Shown one piece after another: positions 37,211-49,200 of a stretch of DNA of 64,000 nucleotides (position 1 is its first letter; every line of letters starts with the position of its first letter). The notes under the pieces were generated by a model. The model was not told where the DNA came from. It saw nothing but the letters and a program-made list of their open reading frames with translations, and did no database searches. Location: positions 35,352,733 to 35,416,732 of the forward strand of contig NC_054747.1 of NCBI RefSeq assembly GCF_018143015.1, read 5' to 3'. The stretch comes from Lytechinus variegatus. Lineage: Eukaryota > Echinodermata > Echinoidea > Temnopleuroida > Toxopneustidae. A program made the position numbers and the translations under genes.

Positions 37211-40200
37211 GACCTAGAATTACAATTATTTTCTAAACGTTATATCAATCCTTGCAAGTTTCGGATCCAACAAGTGTTTAATGCAACATTTGGACTCTCT
37301 TCCAAACTTAAACTGCTCATTTAAATTTTCAGATTTTAGCGTGTATTATCACATCGATTTCTCTGTTAAAGATTTGATTCCATCGCTGGGGAGGCTTTTC
37401 ACACGTTTCAGGCTTGGAATGTTCATTTCTGGCGACGTGATCGATTTCTTCAAGGAGGTCACCGATAAAACCGTAGCCTTGAGAAAGAGCATCAGCACCG
37501 GATCCGATTCAAAGGTTTGTTTGCGTTTTAAATAAAGACACAAAAAAATGTTTTGTTTCTGGAAAATCATTACTTAATTATTTTGACATGCGGTCCATTT
37601 GATTAAAAAAGAAGAGTGAGAAACAAAGTCCAAAAGTTTGAAACTTCACAAAAGGAGAGGAAAACTTCAAATAAAGTCTTAAAACGCTTTAATTGATGAA
37701 GATAGAATACATAATGTCACGGAAGTTTCATTGAAATGCAATATAAATATGAAAGTAAAATGTATTTCCTTGTGTAAATCTAATTCACATTCACAATCCA
37801 GTGATATATACCATACGGAAGGTACATGTATGTATGTATGGATGTATATAAATCCAGATTCAATACACTTTTCTTTCAGAGAATTGACTTCCTGCAGTTA
37901 CTGCTCGATGCGCAGAAGCAGGAAAACATCAACAAAGTTTACAAACCCGAAGAGGAGGAGGATGAGGACGACATTCATGCTGATTTGGACAAACATCACG
38001 ATACCCAGTATCACTCAAGGGGTATGGGGAAGAAAAAGCCTCTGTCAGACAATGATGTCTTGGCTCAGGTAGGACATATTCTCCTCGTTGAGACAAATTT
38101 AAAAAAATCTAAATAACTATCAATCTTGTTTACTTTTATTTTGGAGAAACTACTAAACTAGCTCCAAAGATCAAATTATAACCTTATCCCTAAAATGCGT
38201 TTTCCCATGTTTCCCTCGTCATGACTCTATCAGAGCAGTGTAAGTGAAATCGTCCAGACGCAAGGAGATTCGGGCTAAAACCCAAGCAGTCCAATTCTCC
38301 TTTTCTCAGAATAGCAGAACTATCAAACTTCGTACTGTCATCATGTCAAGGGAATTGCAATGACAGCCTCGCTGCTGCTTTTGAGTAAAGACCTACCTAT
38401 ATGATAGAGTCATATAGAGTGTTTATGTTTAATTGTTCTTTTAAGGACACGTGTCAGTCATATATTATTTTCATCATCCGAATGGTATCACCAAGCTTGA
38501 ACTACAACCTTATGAATAAACTCCTAACGTGTTTCATGTGGCCAAGACTGCATGTATGAACGGCAAGGTTTAGACAGTTGTATGCAACAGACCGCACATT
38601 TAATGAACAGTCCTTGCTATCATCTTTAATAAATGGGTCACACCCATCATAATTAAGATTGTAATTAAGTTTCCCGCCTTACCAATCCCATCTATAGGTA
38701 CTTATCTTCTTCACCGCTGGTTCCGAGACTACCACCACTCTCCTCGGTTTCATCGCGTATTCTTTGGCCACCAACCCTGAGGTCCAGGAGAAGCTCATCC
38801 AGGAGATTGACAAGATGGCGCCCTCTCGTGATGACGTCGGGTATAAGTCGGTTGCCACTATGCCCTACCTGGATCAAGTGGTCTGTGAGACCTTGAGGGT
38901 GTTTCCACCTCTAGCAAAGTAAGAATAATTAATTTTCCTGCTCAAGCAATTATTCATTTCTTCTAATCATATTCACCATGTTCGCAGGTGTGAAGAGATG
39001 CCTCCACATACAGTTCAACCTTCCCTTTCTGCTTTAACAATCAAAACCGGAAGTCCTTTGCTTAATTGTCAAGACCAAAAGATCTTAAAATATCCCCAAA
39101 GTGTGAAAAAGACAGTCATGAGGTCTTGGTGGAAAAAGACATTTGCCTTAGCTATTATTAGCCCATTCCTCATCCCCAGTGGCGGATCGAGGTAGGGGCA
39201 TGCACATCCGGTCCGTGCCTCTCCCGTTTAGAGAGGCAAGAAAACATATTAGGGGGATATATCAAGCGTAAGAGAGAGAGAGAGAGGTTGCTTGTAATTA
39301 TTTTAAGTCCTGGATTCGTCTATGCCTCTTCCTCTTCTTTCAAAGCGTCTGAGTGTTTCATCGAATCTAAATTCCATTTAACAGTTCTATTAGAATTCAC
39401 TGTAACAAAGGATTTCTCTTTATATTGCTACAGTTCAAATCGGATGTGTAACGAGACCTTTACATACAACGGCTTGACAATCGAGAAGGGTACTCAGGTC
39501 TTCATACCCATGTATACCATCCATCGCGACCCAGACTATTGGCCTGAACCAGAGAAGTTTATCCCCGAACGGTATATATCGCAGTAGGACAATTCCATAA
39601 AATGATTGAAATGTACATCCGACCCTCATTTTGCTCAAGACTTACTTCACATCATAAACTGACCAAGTCATGGTCCTTTGAGAACATTACAGATTGTCAA
39701 AAGGATACGAAATCAGAGAGAGAAAATTTCAAGAAGGTCCCACAAATAGGGGGTCGGACGTACATATTCTATGGAATTGCCCAGTAGCTTCATAGTGATT
39801 GACAATATTAATAACTAAGCTAATGTATACATAATGAATAGAGAAAGTGCCAAATGCTTTTCTAACCACATTAGATGATATAAGCACTGAAAGTTTTTAT
39901 TAAGAGTTATCGTGATAGCCTTTGTTAAGTAGGCCACATTCACGTAGCCCTCTGGATTTTCATGTAGTTCTTTTAAGTATAAATTGGTATATATATTTTT
40001 CTGGTTCCCAGGCCCTAGGAACGATTTTTTAAATTTGAAAAGCAAAAAAAAAAGCCTAAGGTTTGCATTACAAGAAGAAGGTACTTTCTGCTACATTTTT
40101 CGATTGTTACCCATCTTCCAGAATCCCTGGGGGTGCTGTCTGTGGAGAATAAGGCACGAAGAACCCCAAAGGAAATTTTGGTGGGTGCTTCGATCACCAC

Positions 40201-41465
40201 TCCGATCACCCCCACCTTCCAAGGGCCATGTTGGTTCCTGATTCAATTTATCATTATAGATCCGAATCAGAAAATCCAACCTAAAATTATTTGCATTTGT
40301 TCCACAATGCTTTTTGAGAATATTTTTTCGTGAACCAGCTTAAAGAAAACAGACATAGTAGTGCCCCCTTTAATGCATTTTGCAACCCGTTTCTTAGGAA
40401 CTGATAATCAATCTGTATGGACATAGTAGAAAAAAACTTTTTCAACGTGTTATCGAAAGGAAAATTGAAACCGAGTAGAATGAAAACTTTTGACTTTGTG
40501 GGTTGTAGGGAGGGAGTGATGGGGCGGGGGTGATCAGCCCTTTAGACCTTAAGAGTTTCATTTACAAACTCGTTATTTTCAACAGATTTACCAAAGAAGC
40601 CCAGGCCAAACAGCATCCATTTGCTTGGCAACCTTTCGGTGCTGGTCCTCGCAACTGCATCGGGATGCGCTTCGCTCTCATGGAAACCAAGATGGCTGTC
40701 GTCCGCGTGCTTCAGAACTTCCGGTTTGAAACATGCGCTCAGACAGAGGTAAGTCATACCGCGGGGTAACTTATGGCGAGTGGCGATGAAAACAGAACCC
40801 CCGCACCTCTAAAAACGAACGAACACTAACAAATATCCATGTTGGATATAACACAGTGTCGCACGTACAGAGAGGTCAATAGTGTGAGCAAAGACTGTTA
40901 ACACAGTGGATTATACGTGAAGACGGGACCCACTCTACTACAAGTAGTGTGAAAGTTCTTCCAAATTGAGGGAACGTAACATCTTTTTTTTTTTGAATAA
41001 TATTTACATGCAGTGTTGAGTGTTCAAAGTGTGCCCTCTTTGTGGACTCTTTGTGAATAACGTGATGCCAAGAGCGCTGTCGAGAATATCGTTACAATTA
41101 TAGGAGATTCACAATTTCAAATCTGAGCAAGTGTGGAGAGGACATGACTTACTAGTAAGAGACTATGGGAAGAAAACTGCCAATTTTCATTTATTTTTGC
41201 ATAATAGTTTGTCTGTACGAAGCGACGACACACGTTCTAAGATCATGAAGATAGAGGCTTGATTTGATATGTAACCCGAACACGATTCTGTGGTGTCTAA
41301 ATGATTATAAGATGTTGTACAAAATAACTTTACAATAACGTTTTTATTTTGTTCTTTTATTTCTTTTGAAATTAGATTCCACCGAAGTTCAACCGAAACG
41401 GTTTCCTGTCACCTCCAAATGGTATTACACTCAGAACAGTGGCAAGGGCGGACAAGGCTGCATGA

Positions 41466-42859
41466 AAAAATGCTCACAGTATTGGAATATACAAATATTG
41501 AATGGATCTGAAATGACTTAGTTTTTAGATTGAAAAGAAGACAATAAAAAATAAATATGCATGCGTTGTATGATCTTCATGATGTAAGCTAGATTAAACA
41601 ATTTTTTGTAAATTAAAAATAAACATTAGTGATGCGTTGTATAATCTTCATGAGCTATAAGCTATATTAAAAGACTTAATAGGCTGCTCAAAGGCTAATA
41701 ATGCAAAATATTGTGGTGTGTAACATATTCCGTATATATTAGGGCATATTGATAGTGTTTGCATCAACGAAACTACCATATCATCTTTTAACCTCTAAAA
41801 ATAGAGAAACAGTTATGATTGTTTGTCTTTAGTGTGATGGTAGCTTTGAAATCTAGCAGTTGCAGTGTTTTTTTTCCGACAGATTACTATGTTTATAAGG
41901 AAAATAATGGAATGTAGTAAACACAATTTTCAAAGCCATTTCCTATTATGCACTTTTAGTTCATGTATGAACGAAAAAACTAGATTGGAGAAAAGTCGAA
42001 ATAATAAATTGAATATATTTCCCAAATTAGTTAGTTATCTTGTTCTCAGAATCTCATGCATTTTTCAATGGTCACAATCTTTGCTCATTGTATTCATCAA
42101 AAGGTTCGTAACAGCCTGTAAGTATTCAATATGAAATCTAGAAAATTCTGAAAGGAAATGTTTTTCCTGGTCTGATGTTACAAATAGAAATATCTTTGTT
42201 CGTTTATACCAATATACTCATTGTAAAATATGAGACGCTTAAACTTTATAAACTATTATATAATTTCCTTGAACTGAAAAACACCAATCGCAAAATAATT
42301 GTGCATTGTAAATTAGCCCCTTTATATATGTAATTATGGATTAATCGATCAACCACTCATCGCGCAGTATCGATTATTTGAAAAACAACAACAAAAAAAA
42401 CCCTCATCGCGCACTGGTTACCTTGTTTCCAGTTCCCACTATGTGCTTGCTTCGTGTAACGCGCTCTGCGCTAAAATTTTATGCATTGATCGATGTTGAA
42501 AAGCTTTATCAGTTGCCTGAAGATCGCACCTCACATAGGTTACGTGAAACTCTCAGTCATGTCAGTAGCAATAAATTTGATGAACCTCCAGTCAACCGTG
42601 TGGACTCGTATTATATATAAGAACACACATACACACTCACACAGATATATATATATATATATATATACACACGCACACACACACACACACACACACCCAG
42701 ACACATTGTTAGCGATCGGAAGGCTCCAAAGACAGACAAGGAATGGAGTTTTAAGGGAAGGTAGAGTCGGGGAAAGAGAGAAAGAGTAGAGAGAGGGTGG
42801 AAGAGATAAGGAGAAGAAGAATGAATTGATAAAGAAAGGAAGCGGGGAGGGGGGGGGGG
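41466..42859. other. Intergenic DNA between gene 3 and the foldback element
   Basis: 3' UTR and downstream flank of gene 3, homologous in part to the flank of gene 2. Then a (TA)n-(CA)n microsatellite (about 42640-42698) and a purine-rich GAGAGA/GGAAGG tract ending in a G-run at the element border. No gene supported. Confidence 0.65.
41543..41548 (+). promoter_or_regulatory. Poly(A) signal of gene 3
   Basis: AATAAA, with further overlapping ATAAA copies, 78 bp after the TGA. The 3' UTRs of genes 2 and 3 share ACAAATATTGAATGGATCTG just after their stops, but gene 2 shows no AATAAA in the first 300 bp. Confidence 0.5.
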
Positions 42860-42865
42860 TGTTGC

Positions 42866-43078
42866 ACCCACAAATGTAATAACGCCCACAAATGTAATAA
42901 CGCCCACAAATGTAATAACACTTTACCCACAAATGTAATAACGCCCACAAATGTAATAACACTTTACCCACAAATGTAATAATTTCACCCACAAATGTAA
43001 TAATGCACTTTACCCACAAATGTAATAATTTTTGATCGCCCACAAATGTAATAATGACTTTACCCACAAATGTAATAA
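42866..43078. repeat. Outer array, left arm: ten CCCACAAATGTAATAA units
   Basis: Ten copies of CCCACAAATGTAATAA separated by short linkers of three kinds (CG, CACTTTA-type, and TTTTTGATCG-type). The linker order from the outside inwards is identical to that in the right arm. Confidence 0.9.
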
Positions 43079-43189
43079 ATTTGAAGGGATTTTTGGCCAA
43101 TCCGTTCTGAACTAAAATCGTATAGTAATGCGTTCATATAGCACAAAAGTGCAAAGTCTCTTTTCCTGACACGGTCAATTAACAAATTA

Positions 43190-44470
43190 TAATATAAATC
43201 CAAAGTCTTTATTCCAGACCCGGTTGTTTCAAAAATAATAATATGAGCCCAAAGTCTTTATTCCAGACCCGGTTGTTTCAAAAATTATGATATAAGTACA
43301 AAGTCTTTATTCCAGACCCGGTTGTTTAAGAAATAATCATATGAGCCTAAAGTCTTTATTCCAGACCCGATTGTTTAAAAAATGATAATATAAGTCCAAA
43401 GTCGTTTCTGCAGACCCGGATGTTTAAAAAATTATAATATAAATCCAAAGTCTTTTTCCAGACCCTGTTGTTTCAAAAATTATAATATAAGTCCAAAGTC
43501 GTTTCTGCAGACCCGGATGTTTAAAAAATTATAATATAAATCCAAAGTCTTTTTCCAGACCCTGTTGTTTCAAAAATTATAATATAAATCCAAAAGTCTT
43601 TATTCCAGACCCTGTTGTTTCAAAAATAATAATATGAGCCCAGTCTTTATTCCAGACCCGGTTGTTTCAAAAATTATAATATAAGTACAAAGTTTTTATT
43701 CCAGACCCGGTTGTTTAAGAAATAATCATATGAGCCTAAAGTCTTTATTCCAGACCCGATTGTTTCAAAAATGATAATATAAGTCCAAAGTCGTTTCTCC
43801 AGACCCGGTTGTTTAAAAAATTATAATATAAATCCAAAGTCTTTTTCCAGACCCTGTTATTTCAAAAATTATAATATAAATCCAAAGTCTTTATTCCAGA
43901 CCCGGATGTTTAAAAAACAATAATATAAGTCCAAAGTCTTTATTCCAGACCCGATTGTTTAAAAAATGATAATATAAGTCCAAAGTCTTTTCTCCAAACC
44001 CGGTTGTTTAAAAAGTTATAATATAAATCCAAAGTCTTCTTCCAGACCCTGTTGTTTAAAAAATTATGATATAAATCCAAAGTCTTTATTCCAGACCCGG
44101 TTGTTTCAAAAATAATAATATAAGTCCAAAGTCTTTATTCCAGACCCGATTATTTCAAAAATGATAATATAAGTCCAAAGTCTTTTCTCCAGACCCGGTT
44201 GTTTCAAAAATTATAATATAAATCCAAAGTTTTTTTCCAGACCCGGATGTTTAAAAAAATTGATATAAATCCAAGGTCTTTTTGCAGACCCTGTTGTTTC
44301 AAAAATTATAATATAAATCCAAAGTCTTTATTCCAGACCCGGTTGTTTAAAAAATAATAATATAAGTCCAAAGTCTTTATTCCAGACCCGATTGTTTCAA
44401 AAATGATAATATAAGTCCAAAGTCTTTTCTCCAGACCCGGTTGTTTAAAAAGTTATAATATAAGTCCAAA
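43190..44470. repeat. Inner tandem array, left arm: about 26 units of about 49 bp
   Basis: The unit contains AAAGTCTTTATTCCAGACCC, GGTTGTTTCAAAAAT and TATAATATAAATCC. Units vary in the base after TTCCAGACC and in the AT-rich part. More decayed CCAGACC units continue to about 46760. Confidence 0.9.
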
Positions 44471-44628
44471 CTAAGATACGATAACAATGTTCCGGTGGAA
44501 TAAAAATGAGAATCGAGCTTAGTCTTCTCTCCAGACCCAGTTAATTAAAACAAAAAATATAAATAACTCCAAATCTAATACCAAGCAATCCTTGCACCTA
44601 AGAACATGTTTTTAAAAAGAATGTTGTT

Positions 44629-45790
44629 GTCTCACCTGCGAAGCAAAGTGAGACTATAGGCGCCGCTTTTTCGACGGCGGCGGCGTCAACATCAAATCTT
44701 AACCTGAGGTTAAGTTTTTGAAATGACGTCATAACTTAAAAAATATATGGACCTAGTTAATAAAACTTGGCCATAAGGTTAATCAAGTATTACTGAACAT
44801 CCTGCATGAGTTTCATGTCACATGACCAAGGTCAAAGGTCATCTAGGGTCAATGAACTTAGACCATGTTGGAGGATTCAACATCGAAATCTTAACCTGAG
44901 GTTAAGTTTTTGAAATGTCATCATAACTAACCCCTATAGGCGCCGCTTTTTCGACGGCGGCGGCGTCAACATCAAATCTTAACCTGAGGTTAAGTTTTTG
45001 AAATGACGTCATAACTTAAAAAATTTATAGACCTAGTTCATGAAACTTGAACATAAGGTTAATCAAGTATCACTGAATATCCTGCATGAGTTTCACGTCA
45101 CATGACAAAGGTCAAAGGTCATTTAGGGTCAATGAACTTTGGCCGAATTGGGGATATCTGTTGAATTCCCATCATAACTTTGAAAGTTTATGGATCTAAC
45201 TCATGAAACTTGGACATAATAGTAATCAAGCATCACTGAAAATTTTGTGCGAGTTTCAGGTCTCATGATTAAGGTCAAAGTTCATTTAGGGTCAATGAAC
45301 TTTGGCCGAATCGGGGGTATCTGTTGAATTACCATCATAACTTTGAAAGTTTATTGGTCTAGTTCATTAAACTTGGACATTAGAGTAATCAAGTATCACT
45401 GAACATCCTGTTTGAGTTTCAGGTCACATGACCAAGGTCAAAGGTCAATGAACTTTGGCCCAATTGGGTGTATCTGTTGAATTACCATCATAACTTTGAA
45501 CGTTTATGGATCTGATTCATGAAACTTGTACATAAGAGTAATCAAGTATCACTGAACATCCTGTTCGAGTTTCAGGTCACATGATCAAGGTCAAAGGTCA
45601 TGTAAGGTCAATGAACTTTGGCCATGTTGGGTTTTTGTTGAATAACCATCATATCTCTGTAAGTTTATTGGTCTAGTTCATAAAAAGTGGACATAAGAGT
45701 AACCATGTATCACTGAACATCTTGTGCAAGTTAGAGTGGTATTCAAAGTCAGCACTGCTGCTATATTGAACCGCGTGATGCAGGTGAGAC
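44629..45790 (+). mobile_element. TIR repeat rich in DR1 motifs, left copy
   Basis: Starts GTCTCACCTGCGAAGC and ends GCAGGTGAGAC (inverted ends). It opens with GAGACTATAGGCGCCGC and GACGGCGGCGGCGTC, followed by about 150-bp tandem units with the phrases AACTTTGGCCGAATTGGG, AACCTTGGACATAA-like and TCACTGAACATCCTG. Perfect AGGTCAAAGGTCA (DR1) occurs at 44829-44841, 45109-45121, 45435-45447 and 45588-45600, and AGGTCAAAGTTCA at 45272-45284. No open frame. Confidence 0.75.
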
Positions 45791-46163
45791 GGCCAGAGGC
45801 ATTCCACTTGTCTTTATTCCAGACCTAATTATTACAAAAATTACGAAAATCTAACATAAGAACTTATCATATTCTCTTGGAATAACATGAGTTGTAAAAC
45901 GTACTCTTTCCTCCAGACCAGGTGATCTAAGAAATGAATTAAAAAAGAAAATCAAATCTAAAACCAGTTTTCAAAAATTACACCCAGTAAAAAACATGTC
46001 CGTACCCCACACCCAGATTCTTTTGTATAATAATACTAAGACCCCTACAAAACATTGTAATTATGCATTTGCAAAGAAAACGTCCATTTTCCAGACTTGG
46101 TTATTATTTAAAAATAAAATTGTCTAAAACAAATACCCAATAATCTAACTACTGTGGAATAAC

Positions 46164-46345
46164 GTGTGTGTGTGTGTATTTGAGTTTTGTCAGACGTGTA
46201 TCAATCAGATATGATTATTTACGTCTGGGACCGACCTTTAACGTCACCATCCGAAAGACGTGACCAGGGCTCGAACCTCGAACCTCTGCATCAATTTGTA
46301 ACTTCCCCACAGCTTTGATTACAGGCGCACGCCACAACGCCCAGT
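46164..46345 (-). mobile_element. SINE with 7SL-like head, left copy
   Basis: On the minus strand it reads CTGGGCGTTGTGGCGTGCGC then CTGTAATCAAAGCTGTGGGG, a B-box-like GAGGTTCGAGCCC, GATGGTGACGTTAAAGGTCG and a (CA)n tail. The head resembles the 5' (Alu) domain of SRP 7SL RNA. The mirrored partner is 47094-47285. Confidence 0.6.
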
Positions 46346-47093
46346 TATGGAGATCGATTGTAGACTTTCTTCCAGACACAATTATTTCAAGAATAAAAAA
46401 CAATAAAACCCAACCCCCAACAGCGAATCTAAGAACAAACAATCCTCCAAATTAAGACCAAGTACAAAAGCACATGTTTAGAGCGTTGTCTCTATTCCAG
46501 ACCCAGTCATTTAGAAATTAATTCAAACAATCTTAAAAACATAAGACTTTGTCATATTCTTATTCCTGTTGAATAACATTATTATTATGCTTAGACCTTC
46601 GTCTAGACCCAGCTATTTATAAGATAAACAAATATTTAAAAAAATCAAAGCTAAGACCAATCTTTAAAATTAAACCAAGTTAAACACTTGGGTTTAGAGA
46701 GTTGTCTTTACCCCACATCCAGTTCTCTTAAAATACAAATTAAGCAAAAGATTAATCTAAAAACTTAGACACCAGCATCTTCCAAACTATAAAACCCTGT
46801 GATAAGGCATACCGTAAGTTGGTATACAACTTGTTTTTGTTTGATGGAAGTGAAATAAATAAAATTGAATTGAAATGAATACCACAAAAACATCAAATTA
46901 ATAAAAGGAGTAAATATTCAGATCTGAATGGTACGCGCCTTAAAAACCCAAAATAACAACAACAACGTTATTCTACATCAATGATATTGTGGCGTCTTGG
47001 TTAATATTGTTTGTCTGTTTTTATCGTTTCTAATAATTTCCTATTTTGAAATAACTGCATGGGTCTAGAGCAAAGACTACACCATATTTAAAG

Positions 47094-47285
47094 ACTGGGC
47101 GTTGTGGCGTGCGCCTGTAATCCAAGCTGTGGGGAAGTTACAAATTGATGCAGAGGGTCGAGGTTCGAGCCCTGGTCACGTCTTTCGGATGGTGACGTTA
47201 AAGGTCGGTCCCAGACGTAAATAATCATATCTGATTGATACACGTCTGACAAAACTCAAATACACACACACACACACACACACTG
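47094..47285 (+). mobile_element. SINE with 7SL-like head, right copy
   Basis: Starts ACTGGGCGTTGTGGCGTGCG, then CCTGTAATCCAAGCTGTGGG, B box GGTTCGAGCCC at 47162-47172, and ends in a (CA)n tail. Immediately after the tail a second, truncated head follows (47281-47313: GGTCGTTGTGGCGTGCGCC, TGTAATCC) running into another CA tract. Confidence 0.6.
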
Positions 47286-47639
47286 GTCGTTGTGGCGTGC
47301 GCCTGTAATCCACACACACATACGTTTGCCCCCTGGAAAGATTAAACCTCAAGCCTAACTCCGTAACTCTGGTACGGGTGTGGGAGGGGGCCCTTCTTTC
47401 TTTGCCTGTCTCTCTTTCAGTCATTTCAAATCAGTTTTTTTTCCTACATGTATCTTATCACTTCTTGATCACATAAATGCTCTCTCTCTCTCTCTTTACT
47501 TACTTAACGGGTCAATATAGCCCCAGAAAATATATCTTAGGCCACTGAGATTATTGGAATTGTAACTAATAAAAAGAAATGCTTAATATATTACAAATGG
47601 TGCTTGGTACACTGAAAATTTAAGATACCGAAGAACTTC

Positions 47640-47850
47640 TTAAAACTTTATCCCCTCTTGCTAGAATGATTTTCTTTTATATAATATCTCATGGATCGTC
47701 GATCAACAACCTTATCGTTTACGGGAAGTAATCCCCATATTGTGTGCTGATATCTTATTCCTAAGTTTTTTTTGTTTTATATGTATTTAAAGGTTTTGTG
47801 TTTTTTTTCATAAAAAAAAGAATGAATATACAAGAAATAATAATAATAAA
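47640..47850 (+). repeat. Direct repeat flanking the right DR1 repeat, copy a
   Basis: Shares GAATGATTTTCTTTTATATA, CGTTTACGGGAAGTAATCCC and GAATATACAAGAAAT, with small differences and in the same order, with 48995-49195. It is absent from the left arm. Confidence 0.7.
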
Positions 47851-47870
47851 CAAGTGGAATGCCTCTGACC

Positions 47871-48943
47871 GTCTCACCTGCATCACGCGATTCAAAATAG
47901 CAGCCGTGCTGACTTTGAAAACTACTATAACTCGCACAAGATGTTGAGTGATACTTGGTTACTCTTATTTCCACGTTTTATGAACTAGACCAATACACTT
48001 ACTGAGATAGGATGGTAATTCAACAAATACCCCCAATGTGGCCAAAATTCATTAACCTCACATGACCTTTGACCTTGAACATGTGAGCTGAAACTTGCAC
48101 AGGATATTCAGTGATACTTTATTACTCTTATGTCCAAGTTTCAAAAGTCAGATCAATAAACTTGCAAAGTTATGATGGTAATTCAACAGATACACCCATT
48201 ATGGCCAAAGTTCATTGACCTTTGACCTTGGTCATGTGACCTAAAATGCACACAGGATGTTCAGTGATACTTGATTACTCTTATGTCCAAGTTTTATGAA
48301 CTAGACCAACATACTTTCAAAGTTATGATGGTAATTCACAAAAAAAAAAAAATTCGGCCAAAGTTCATTGACCCTAAATGACCTTTGACCTTGACCATGT
48401 GACCTGAGACTTGCCCAGGATGTTCAGTGATACTTGATTACTATTATGTCCAAGTTTCATGAATCAGATCCAAAACCTTTTTAAGTTTTGATTGTAATTC
48501 ATCAGATACCTCCAAATCGGCAAAAGTTAATTGACCCTAAATGACCTTTGACCTTAGTCATGTGACGTAAAACTCATGCAGGATGTTAAGTGATACTTGA
48601 TTAACCTTATGTCCAAGTTTAATGAACTAGGTCTATATATTTCCTAAGTTATGATGATATTTCAAAATCTTAACCTCAGGTTAAGATTTTGATGTTGATT
48701 CCCCAACATGGTCTAAGTTCATTGACCCTAAACGACCTTTGACTTTTGTCATGTGACATGAAACTCTGTTAGGATGTTAAGTAATACTTGATTAACCTTA
48801 TGGCCAAGTTTCATGAACTAGGTCCATATACTTTCTAAGTTATGATGTCATTTCAAAAACTTAACCTTAGGTTAAGATTTGATGTTGACGCCGCCGCCGT
48901 CGGAAGCAGCGCCTATAGTCTCACTCTGCTATGCAGGTGAGAC
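47871..48943 (-). mobile_element. TIR repeat rich in DR1 motifs, right copy
   Basis: Reverse-oriented copy of 44629-45790, beginning GTCTCACCTGCATCACG and ending ATGCAGGTGAGAC. TGACCTTTGACCT (DR1 on the minus strand) occurs at 48063-48075, 48216-48228, 48379-48391 and 48542-48554; a degraded fifth is at about 48733-48745. Bracketed by direct repeats of about 200 bp (47640-47850 and 48995-49195). Confidence 0.75.
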
Positions 48944-48994
48944 AAAAAGAAGTAATAAAAATAATACTAAATAAAGTTGTTAAACATGGAATGG

Positions 48995-49195
48995 AATGGT
49001 TATTCCCTCTTGTTAGAATGTTTTTCTTTTATATAATATATCATAGATCGTCAATCAACAACTTTATCGTTTTCGGGAAGTAATCCCCCTATTGTTTACT
49101 GATATATTATTTCTCAGTTTTTTTTTCATATGTATTTTAATGATTTGTTATTAAGGTTTTTCATAGAAAAGAGGAAGGAATATACAAGAAATTAT
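48995..49195 (+). repeat. Direct repeat flanking the right DR1 repeat, copy b
   Basis: Second copy of 47640-47850, just outside the right DR1 repeat. Confidence 0.7.
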
Positions 49196-49200
49196 TTTTT

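Larger units (their letters stand above)
29523..41465 (+). pseudogene. P450 gene 3, CYP3-clan copy with damaged exon 6 (probable recent pseudogene)
   Basis: Exons: 29523-29608, 31867-31960, 32985-33037, 33800-33896, 34428-34544, 35478-35554 (damaged), 36096-36244, 37372-37514, 37880-38068, 38698-38918, 39434-39571, 40586-40748, 41376-41465 (TGA). Twelve of thirteen exons are open, in phase and have good splice sites. They encode the ER anchor, WKEIR, AGSETT, ETLR, PERF and [10 protein letters not shown]. Exon 6 is 77 nt instead of 89 (net loss of 12), has an in-frame TAG at 35544-35546 and a weak donor (gtaaat). Using the nearby gtatgt donor, or skipping the exon, shifts the frame into stops in exon 7. 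So no full-length P450 is expected unless an unseen exon is used. The residues after ETLR read PPLAN rather than PPAAV or PPAAI. It is closest to gene 2 along the body and downstream flank, and close to gene 4 in the promoter. A sequencing or allele artefact in exon 6 is the main alternative. Confidence 0.75.

Noticed and set aside
42540-43100. 186-codon minus-strand frame
   Set aside because: It spans the microsatellite, a purine tract and the 16-bp outer array of the foldback element; the repeated peptide is the array read in frame.
43190-44470. Possible CRISPR-like array (regular repeats of about 49 bp)
   Set aside because: The whole unit is repeated with no unique spacers, in a eukaryotic genome; it is an ordinary tandem repeat.
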